Of a DNA stretch of 64,000 bases, positions 56,782-64,000 are shown piece by piece. Position 1 is the first letter of the stretch. Every line of letters begins with the position of its first letter. A model generated the notes under the pieces. The model did no database searches. It saw only the letters and a list, made by a program, of their open reading frames with translations, and was not told the DNA's origin. The stretch is from Mrakia gelida (lineage: Eukaryota > Basidiomycota > Tremellomycetes > Cystofilobasidiales > Mrakiaceae). The DNA lies in NCBI GenBank assembly GCA_024345305.1, contig BRON01000018.1, positions 682,001-746,000 of the forward strand, written 5' to 3'. The position numbers were made by a program, and so were the translations under genes.

Positions 56782-58490
56782 TCAGAAGAAGCCGCCGTCG
56801 TCCTCGTCAGATCCACCTCCAAACCCGAATCCTCCTCCTCCCTCGCCGTCGAACTTGACCGAGTTTCGGAGGGACGCCGGCCACTTCTGGATGTTGTAGC
56901 CCTTCCCGAACTTCATCTCGACTCGCTTTCCGTACTCGGCCTTGTACTTGTTGTGAAGAGCTGATGTGAAAACGAACGAGGCGAGGAGAGAAAGGTCAGA
57001 CGCGACGCGAAACGAGGAGTATTCAAGGGGACTCGAGGGCAAGAACGAGCGTCAAACTCACTCGAGAATCGGTACTGAGTGACTTTGTGACCAAGCTCCT
57101 TTTCGGCCTCCTTGGAACCGAGCTCGGCGAGCTCCTTGATCTCCTCCTCCTCGGATCTCTGCGCGTTCGAGAAACGAGTGACGGTCAGCGCTCTCGACGG
57201 CTATCCAACACGGTCACGCCCGTCTAAGAGAAGCAACGAGATGACTAGCACTCACCTTCTTCTTCGACTTCTTCTTGGGAGGTTGCTGCTCCTCGTCCTC
57301 TTCGTCCTCCTCGTCTCCCGCTCCTCCCAAGATCGTGTCCGCCTTCTTCTCCAAACCCAACCCTTCCAAGCAGAGCAGGACTCTCAAACTCGTGACAGTC
57401 CCTTCCGAGACTTCCATGCCTTCGAGGAGAGAGACGGCGGTCTTGAGCACGTTTCCGACGTTGGGGATGTTGTCCTCGGTGAGGAGGAAGTTGGGAGAGG
57501 CGAGATGGAGGGTCGAGGCGAGCGTGTGCCACGCGGAGGCGAAGACTGAGAGACAGCTCTGGAAGCATTCTCCGTCGTCGACCACTGTGAGAATGAGAAC
57601 AAGATGAAGATAAACAGAGGTCAGCGGTCGGTGGTTCAGAGAGAGGCCCTCGAGTCGAAGCATCGATCGAACGCGAACGAGATGCAACGTCTTCGTTTTG
57701 CTCGCTGCGTGTCTTCCTTTCCCACCATATCGCTCAGCTCGCCCGACCCCTGGACTACGAGCGATTTGACCAGATCGGTGAGGTGAGACTCACTGTAGTA
57801 CGCCTGCTCCATACACATCCAAAGCGTCAATCCTCGAGGATCTCCCACGTCTTCTTCGAAGTCGGAGCCTTCTTGAATTCCTTCGCGAACTTGGAGAGCT
57901 CCGTTTCAAGCAGATCGAGAGTAGCGTAAGGGTAGAAGTCGTTGTAGATGTAGCACTGGTTCCGAGAGAGAAGAGGGGAGTAAGAAGGGAGACAGAAAGT
58001 GAGCTTCTTTCGCAAGCGAGCTAAGCTCGAAGCTGGAAGGGCAGAAAGCAGGACGAACGTCGTTGAGATCAGGGTTTCTGGCGTCGCACTCGAACATGAG
58101 AGTATCAAGAGTATCTCGAGCCTGTGTCGGAGGACGACCAGAGACCAGAGGAGATGTCAGTCTCGTCGTTAGAGCAAGACCGGAAGGTCGACCATCTCGT
58201 TCGTTCGACGTTCGTTCGATCTTCCTTTGATCTCACCGTTTGACTCCAGATCTCCTCCTTGACGCCGTTCAGTCGGAGGTAGCCATCAGGGACACCGAGC
58301 TGTATGGGCAAGGTTGTGAAAGGGACGAGGCGGTAGCCAGGTCAGGATGGGAGGAGGAGGAAGGAAGGAAGGCATGCGAGCTCGACCCTTCTTTCCCCTC
58401 CTTGACAGACTCGAGAGGGCTGACCTGAGCTTGCTCCTCGGAAGCTGATCGTCCGGCTCTGTTCTGTGCTGCACTGGGTTGAAGGGCCAT
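56782..58490 (-). CDS. Conserved-looking unknown protein
   Basis: About seven exons, roughly 360 residues: MALQPSAAQNRAGRS; LGVPDGYLRLNGVKEEIWSQT; ARDTLDTLMFECDARNPDLND; CYIYNDFYPYATLDLLETELSKF; KKTWEILEDPRGLTLWMCMEQAYYS; DGECFQSCLSVFASAWHTLASTL; NIPNVGNVLKTAVSLLEGM; an acidic/basic linker (DEEDEEDEEQQPPKKKSKKK); EIKELAELGSKEAEKELGHKV; and a Gly/Asp-rich end (GFGFGGGSDEDDGGFF). The aromatic, Trp- and Cys-containing core suggests a folded domain, but no named family was recognised. Introns carry GTGAGT, GTTCGTC and GCTGACC signals. Confidence 0.7.
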
Positions 58491-60360
58491 CGTTCTGGTA
58501 GTATGCTGAAGAGGTGGGTGAGTGATGGAGGACAGACGCGTGGATCTGCGAAAGGCGGAGGGAGCGACGCGTGACGTCAGGAGAAGTTCGCGTCCTCCTT
58601 CGAGCAGATTTTCCTGAGGAGCAATAGAACGTGTTCAGGAAAGGTACAGATGGCCTGTGAATAGTTGGTCGGGGCATTTTCCGAGCGATGGGAGATGAAA
58701 AGCGATCGAGAGGAGCCGGAGCGACGCGAGAGAAATTTGAAGACAGACAGCCCAACAAGCTTCTAAATGCTACCAGTAAGTGACTCGCGATGGAATCTTT
58801 CAGAGGATGCAACTCCCTATGAGTTCAAGGGTTGAGGAAACGGGACGAAACATCAAGCTCGACGCGTCTCGTATTCGTGCGATGACCAACAAGGCGAACG
58901 CAGCTCAGAAGACGCCAAAATCACTTGATGGAGAAGCACACGTGTGGATATCTTCGTATGTCCTGATCGTGGGGACGGGAACTCAAGCGAGAAATCACAA
59001 AGAACGAGAAAAAAGCCGGACGGTCGAGGTCTCTGAGTCTGAATCGAACGTGTCGTCCCGCTTCCATTCGTCTCGTCCATCTCGACCTTTCAGGCAAGGG
59101 ACTTGAGAGCGATATGAAAGTAGATATGGGAGCTTGCTCCACGACCAGGCTGCTAATGGCCCACTCACCAACTGGAAACGGTCTTTGAGAAGACGACCTT
59201 TCCCTCAACGTGACTTGTAGCAGCCGCTCCGTCAACGCTTTCATCTACTTTAGACAACCGCTCGTTCCCTTCAACTCGTAGATCACTCTATGGGCTTGAA
59301 AACGTTAAAGTCAGCATCTCCGATTCGTCGGATCAAACTCGATTGGGGCAACTCAGCAGAGTGATGTTGGCAGCGGGAGTCCTGCAAAGTTCAGGATGAA
59401 GGTGGGAAGCAGCTGTTTCATCACAGGGGTCGTCAACTTTTGCACTTTTGGTGGTGGAAAGAGGTGAGGGAGGAGATGGAGAGGGTGGGAGGAACCACGG
59501 GGATCTCAACGACGGTTTGACGACGTCGACGCGTCTTTTTGGTCGGAGCGAACGAACGATCAAGTTCGGTTCGCGTCTCCCTTCCTTTCGCTTGAGGGAG
59601 CGACAGTTCTAGCAGCCAGCACATTCACTAGCTCAGCTTCATTTATCTGCTCCCTTTCCATCGAGGCGTCGCAGCCGACGAGGACTTTTCTTCTTTCGCT
59701 GTTTGCTTCACCAACTTCGACCGGTGCTCATTGTCTTCTCTTTCCCTTCCCATCCACCGCCACCGGGTTTAACCCCCAACACAGCTCATCTGATTACTCT
59801 CTTCCGCCTGTTATTACGCTCTCAACCCTCAGCTCCTCTCACCGTCTTCAACAAAAACGCGTCGGTCAACACTTGTCGTCTCCTTTTGCCCTCCGCCTCG
59901 AGCGGTGACACGACGAGAGACGAGAGTGGCAGTCTTGGGAGTGGCTGACCAGTACAGTAGGTGGGCTCCTGAGAAGGGGAAAGGAGGTCGGGTCATTCGA
60001 TGAGATCGAGAGTTTTGACGCGTCGCGACAGTTGGAGCGAAGAGGAGGGAAAGAAGTTCACAGTAAACGAGGGATGACGAGTGAGTAGGAGCGAGAGAGA
60101 GGCATATATTCGAGGGTAGCTGAGTGGGAGATAGCGAGAGACTGAAAGAACGGGAGTCAGCGAGAGGTTCAGGCGAAGACGACGTCGCGTTGAACGGAAG
60201 CCGCTCACCGACGCGAGAGAAAGGAATTGGAAGACTGAGATGGTTGCCGAGGGTGATTAATGGAGCTGGGGGATATACGAGGAAGGTGGAGGCGGGTCAG
60301 AATGATGTCTCGCAGCCTAGAGGGAAGGAAAGAAGCGACGGAAGTCCAACTCACTCCTCT
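58491..60360. other. Gene-poor region
   Basis: About 1.9 kb. Only short frames without codon bias were found. ACGCGT words occur near 58528, 58568, 58861, 59528, 59859 and 60017. The last 350 bp (minus strand) look like 3' UTR of the 61452-60361 gene with an intron just past its stop (GTGAGTTGG...CCTCTAG). No tRNA was recognised. Confidence 0.45.
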
Positions 60361-61452
60361 CTACTCGAGCCCTTCCCCGAACATCTCTTTCAACCTCACA
60401 AGCGTCCCGTCCTCCGTCCTCCACGTCCAGTTCTGTCCCCAGAAGGTCATGCCATGATGTCTCGGTCCCAACCACTCCTCTCGCGTCAACTCCCAAACCC
60501 GACGAGGGAATCCTTCGAAGGCGAGGCAGCGATCAAATCTCAACGAGGTCACAAGCGACCTCGAGAATGCTTCGACTGCCCACGCGATGCTCTCCGGGTC
60601 GTCGAAGTCGATGGGAGCAGACGGGTAGAGGATAAAAGGGGTGTGGGGAAGGGTAGAGTCATGGAACGGGAGGAGCGAGCGATTCGCTTGGAACATGAGG
60701 TCGAGCGTCGTTTTGATTTGGAGAGAGACGAGGGAGGAGGAGTCGAGGAAGAGGAAGATGGAATCATTTCGGGCTCCGCTAACTTCGAAGTCTACGTCCC
60801 AGAAAGAGCTATGCAGCCCTTCATTCGCCTCGAGGTAAGCCTCCAAACTCCTCGACGTCCAGTGGACCTCCTCTTCGCCCCCTTCCCCTTCGTGGGGCTG
60901 TTCTCCCTTCACTTCAGAGGATCCTCCCTCACTCTCCTGATCTATCGATCTGTGCTCCTCCGTTCCTCCTCGCGGTGCTTCAATAAAGAAGACCAGTCGG
61001 GACACTTTGGGGAGGACGACGCGAGTGAGCTCGACGAGCACTCGAGCTGGCGTCTCCTTGCCATCGACTATGACGGGCTTGACCTGTTCGACGTCGATGG
61101 GGATTCGAGCTTGATCATGGACGTTGATCCAGAGCTCTTTGACGAAGCTCACCCTCTCCTTGTTGAGATCTCCGACGAGTAGGCCGTGGGTTGGGTCGAG
61201 GAAGATGGCCCAGTGGGTGTCGTCCGCGATGGAGATTGAGTGGTAGTAGAGAGGAAGGGAGAGCTTTCGGACGCCATGAGATACGAGGAGGATGTGGGAG
61301 GTACCGAGCGCAGGGAGGATGAGAGAGCTTGAGTTGGTGAGGGAGGAGGAAGGGGGGTTGGGAGAAAGGTGTGGGGAAGAGGAACGAGGGAGGAAGGTGA
61401 AGAAGAGGATTCGTTCGAGGACTTCCATGGGGACTCGAAGGGGAGGAGACAT
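60361..61452 (-). CDS. F-box-like family protein, intact copy
   Basis: Single open frame of 363 residues: MSPPLRVPMEVLERILFFTF, SHILLVSHGVRKLSLPLYYHSISI, FLDPTHGLLVGDLNKERVSFVKELWINVHD, RVLVELTRVVLPKVSRLVFF, an acidic variable middle, then FDRCLAFEGFPRRVWELTREEW and NWTWRTEDGTLVRLKEMFGEGLE. ATG 61452 is used because all relatives start there. The stop precedes, by seven bases, a GTGAGT that lies at the family's terminal-intron position, so this copy ends before the intron instead of after it. Shares the upstream GAAGGTCAACTTTCG element (61574-61589). Divergent from the F-box/LRR-type gene at 61845. Confidence 0.8.
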   Translation of the reverse strand: MSPPLRVPMEVLERILFFTFLPRSSSPHLSPNPPSSSLTNSSSLILPALGTSHILLVSHGVRKLSLPLYYHSISIADDTHWAIFLDPTHGLLVGDLNKERVSFVKELWINVHDQARIPIDVEQVKPVIVDGKETPARVLVELTRVVLPKVSRLVFFIEAPRGGTEEHRSIDQESEGGSSEVKGEQPHEGEGGEEEVHWTSRSLEAYLEANEGLHSSFWDVDFEVSGARNDSIFLFLDSSSLVSLQIKTTLDLMFQANRSLLPFHDSTLPHTPFILYPSAPIDFDDPESIAWAVEAFSRSLVTSLRFDRCLAFEGFPRRVWELTREEWLGPRHHGMTFWGQNWTWRTEDGTLVRLKEMFGEGLE

Positions 61453-61573
61453 CTTCGTGGAGGTTGTGAGGAGGTAAAAGAGCGGCTTGTATGTCGAAGA
61501 TGAAGGTTTTACAGAAATGGAAGGGAGGGAGAGGGTGACAGACAGGGGAAGGAAGAACAGCCTGGTTGGCTCG

Positions 61574-61589
61574 CGAAGGTCAACTTTCG
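61574..61589. promoter_or_regulatory. Upstream element shared with other F-box-like copies
   Basis: CGAAGGTCAACTTTCG, an imperfect palindrome 122-137 bp upstream of the ATG at 61452 (minus strand). It corresponds to 2860-2882 and 6566-6586, here without the central GAGCTC. Confidence 0.35.
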
Positions 61590-61844
61590 AGCTTCCCTTC
61601 TCTCGTTCCACCTCCGTCCTTCACCCTGCATCTTATTACTTTTCCGCGTCTCGAATCAGCTCGGTAGTAAGCATTCCATCTTACCCAGAGCTCAAACATC
61701 GAGTGAGCTTGGAAGGAAGGGCAGGAGGATCAGAGGGAGGGAGGGGAGGGACGAAGCGGACGAGCTGACCATCTCCTCCCTCCTCCTCCCTCCAGCCCCT
61801 CATCCTCCTCAAACTCCCTTTTTCATCATCTTCGCCTGAAACCC

Positions 61845-63013
61845 ATGCCTGAAGTGAGTTCTATGTATCAAGCTTCGGTGCCTCTCGTCTCTGGAAGCTC
61901 ACAATCATCTCCTTCGCTCCAGATCTCTCATCGTCCTCGATTGCCATGGGACGTCCTCCTCCTAGTCTTCCAACAGGCAGATCCTTCGACCCTCGCCGTC
62001 CTGGGACCCGTCTCGTATGACTTCCTCGCGTCGACGACTCCGGAGCTGTATAGTGACGTGGAGTTGACCTCGGTGAAACAGCTAGAGGGATTGTTCTCAG
62101 AGAGGAAGGTCGTCCAGGCGGGGAGGAAGACGAAGGTGAGCTCGTTCGTTCTCTTCTTCGCTCGACTCTTCTCTTTCTTCTGCTCACGTTTGCACCCTCT
62201 GCTTGACAGAACTCATCAAAATCATCTCGAATCAACCCTCATCTCTCCCTCTCCCAAATCCAAACCCTCTCCATCGACCTCACCTCCCTCACTTCCCTTC
62301 CCGACACCCTCTCCATCTCCTCCTCTCGGATCGACGACGCATCACCGATTTCCCTTCACCATCTTCGTATTTCTCTCGATCACCGAACTTCAAATGCCGC
62401 GAGTCTTCTATACTCATACCTCCTCCATCTCCTCAATCCATCTCGCTGCTCCTACAAGGTCGAGGGAGAGTACCAGACGGGCATTCCCTGGTTGAACCTG
62501 TCTTCCCTGTCGCTCGGAGGCATCGAACTCGTGGGGTGGACACGACTGGAGGAGCTTCATTTAGCAAACACTCTTCCGTATGCTGAGGCGCCAAACCCTC
62601 TTCGCCTGGCCGGATTGCCCACTCCCACTCTCGACCGCCGACGCGTCGTTCGTATTCGGTTCCCCGACCCCTACGACATCCTCGCCGAGCTCGGACCCTA
62701 CTCCATCCTTCTCGGACTGAATTTCATGCAGGAGGGGTCTTTCGTGTTTGTTGTCGGGACAGAGGAGGAGAGGGAGCGACTAGCCAACGCTGTCCGAACT
62801 GAGCCCAAGATCGCGAAGTGGCGAGACGTCTTTGCTGTTGAGGTGGCCATCCGAAGTAAGTCTTTCACTCGCTCTCTATCTCTCTCTCTCGACGCTTTCT
62901 GAGTTCTCATCCTCTTCTTTTTGTCTCAAGCCATTCCCCTCCAACCTCGACGCGTCGGCTCTCCTCGCACCACTTCATCCTCGCCTCTTCAACCTCTTCA
63001 TCTTCAGCACTAA
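61845..63013 (+). CDS. F-box/leucine-rich-type protein
   Basis: Exon 1 is probably just MPE (ATGCCTGAA, then GTGAGT...CTCCAG), followed by ISHRPRLPWDVLLLVFQQADPSTLAVLGPVSYDFLASTTPELYSDVELTS, a good F-box pattern (LPxDVLLxVF...VSxxF...LYxxVxLxS). A second intron follows (about 62135-62210). Then leucine-rich stretches: LSLSQIQTLSIDLTSLTSLPDTLSI, ISLHHLRISLD, PWLNLSSLSLGGIELVGWTRLEELHLA. It ends with a conserved-looking DILAELGPYSILLGLNFM and VGTEEERERLANAVRTEPKI. A last intron (62856-62930) leads to a Pro/Arg tail and stop at 63011. Likely SCF substrate receptor; the substrate is unknown. Different subfamily from the MSPPLR proteins but head-to-head with one. Confidence 0.7.
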
Positions 63014-63156
63014 TTCCCCTCCCTCACCTCATTACCACTCAAGAACCACTACCCTTCAAGTCAACTCAAACATCACCCACCCTCCCTCCCACTCTCACCT
63101 TCCTCCTCGTCGTTGCGTCGGTCGGTCATCTCGTTCCTCTTCTCCCTCTCCTTGGG

Positions 63157-63375
63157 ATGTTGAAGCGTCTCCCAAAAATCAAACTCCCTGGTAAGTTACT
63201 CTCTCAACCTTTCTTCTCCGAAGTACCGAGAGCGTTTGGTTACTCGCCAGCTCGTCTCGCTCGTTCGGTAGCTGACTCTTCGTCTCGCTTCCTTCGTTTT
63301 CTCTCTCCAGCCCGTCGCCGAACTCGATACCCGTCGGAGGAATTGACCGTGGGGACCGAAGGGAGCTGGGACTGA
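63157..63375 (+). CDS. Tentative small ORF (32 residues, two exons)
   Basis: ATGTTGAAGCG opens MLKRLPKIKLP, then an intron (about 63192-63310: GTAAGT, GCTGACTC, CTCTCCAG) and a second exon RRRTRYPSEELTVGTEGSWD with stop near 63375. Splice signals are good, but so short a product may simply be part of the 3' tail of the 61845 gene. No family recognised. Confidence 0.25.
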   Translation: MLKRLPKIKLPGKLLSQPFFSEVPRAFGYSPARLARSVADSSSRFLRFLSPARRRTRYPSEELTVGTEGSWD

Positions 63376-63841
63376 GTTGCTGTTGATCGTTGGGTGAGAG
63401 CTGGGGAAGGGATGGAGGAGGGCTGTTGACCGCGTCGCTTTCGTTCATGCTTTGATCTTGACGACATTTTCTGTTGTAGAATGGTGACCTCGAGACCGAG
63501 ACGAGACGGGAGAGTGTAGACGAGACTTCCTTTGCTGAGTCTTGATGCTCGAAGGGTCGAGAACCACGAAGCAAACGCGTCTTCTCTCAAACTCGTCGCG
63601 TCGAGAAGAGATCATTCGAGAGATCAAAAACCGAACTGAGAAAGAGGCATAGGACAAAGCGAGACTGAAGGACCGAGATTATAGAGAAATGTAGAGATGG
63701 TACCAAAAGCTGCGATGATGGTAAGGAAACAAATCGAAGAACGCGAAGGGAATGTGGGAGAGATCAAGATTGAAACATGAACGAGTCGAGTCGAGGCATC
63801 TAAGGAGTGGGAGCAGTGAGAAAACGAGCAAGGAAGCGTAT

Positions 63842-64000
63842 TTACGCCTTCTTCTTCTTGTCTCGGCTTCGAATACCCATGAAGAGGAAGACGAGGGCGA
63901 GGCAGGCGACTGACGAGGAGGGAGGGGAAGGGAGAAGCGAGGGTCAGTTCAAGGTGAGCGAGAGCGACGACGAGGAGAGAGGAAGATGACTCACTCGTGT
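63842..64000 (-). CDS. 3' end of small membrane protein with dilysine ER signal (cut by window edge)
   Basis: The last exon (63909-63842) reads ACLALVFLFMGIRSRDKKKKA and stop: a hydrophobic segment followed by a Lys-rich end with Lys at -4 and -3, a KKxx ER-retrieval signal. The intron (63994-63910) has GTGAGT, GAACTGACC and CGTCAG. Only six bases of the preceding exon (ACACGA) are in the window. The protein is probably tail-anchored or C-terminally anchored in the ER; its identity cannot be determined. Confidence 0.6.

Noticed and set aside
60124..61182. 352-codon plus-strand frame opposite the F-box-like gene at 60361-61452
   Set aside because: Antisense shadow; the minus strand matches the paralogous family from end to end.

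Overview
The window looks like nuclear DNA of a GC-rich basidiomycete fungus, most likely a red-yeast-like member of Pucciniomycotina. That placement is inferred. What is seen directly: nearly every gene is cut by many short introns (mostly 50-110 bp) with GTGAGT, GTTCGT or GTCCGT donors, a CTGAC branch site and CAG/TAG acceptors; the tryptophan gene is the fungal trifunctional fusion; and third codon positions are strongly C/G. There are about 25 protein-coding loci on both strands. No rRNA, CRISPR array or convincing tRNA was seen.

Layout. 1-8 kb: three members of an F-box-like paralogous family (a 3' fragment, an intact copy and a pseudogene) interleaved with an OGFr-domain gene and a KDM8-type JmjC gene. 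8-11 kb: gene-poor. 11-17.3 kb: V-ATPase subunit D, an eIF4G-like gene with a frame break, and a small unknown gene. 17.4-25.1 kb: TRP1 (anthranilate synthase/IGPS/PRAI fusion) and glycogen branching enzyme GLC3. 25.6-27.6 kb: an unknown gene with several frame breaks. 27.9-30.8 kb: a Cla4-type PAK kinase. 31-35 kb: a nuclear-type unknown protein and another F-box-like copy. 35-44 kb: a PriA-like secreted protein, a Cys-containing unknown, a WW protein, a DEK_C-SWIB protein and guanylate kinase. 45-52.6 kb: Uso1/p115 and a multi-pass membrane protein. 52.9-54 kb: a small gene whose intron holds a non-autonomous DNA transposon. 55.8-64 kb: mitochondrial bL34, an unknown, another F-box-like copy, an F-box/LRR-type gene and the 3' end of a small membrane protein.

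Most loci are unrelated housekeeping genes; no metabolic cluster is present. The features that stand out are: (i) the dispersed F-box-like family, whose four copies with a visible 5' end are all divergently paired with a neighbour and share a near-palindromic GAAAG...GAGCTC...CTTTC element about 105-135 bp upstream of the ATG; (ii) an intronic CGACGCGTC motif recurring in introns of unrelated genes; (iii) a 614-bp inverted-repeat element inside an intron; (iv) frame breaks in the eIF4G-like gene and in the 25.6-kb gene that are either pseudogenization or sequence error.

Exon limits were worked out by eye from splice consensus and frame continuity. Where exon lengths were summed to whole codons this is stated; elsewhere the outer limits are firmer than the inner junctions.
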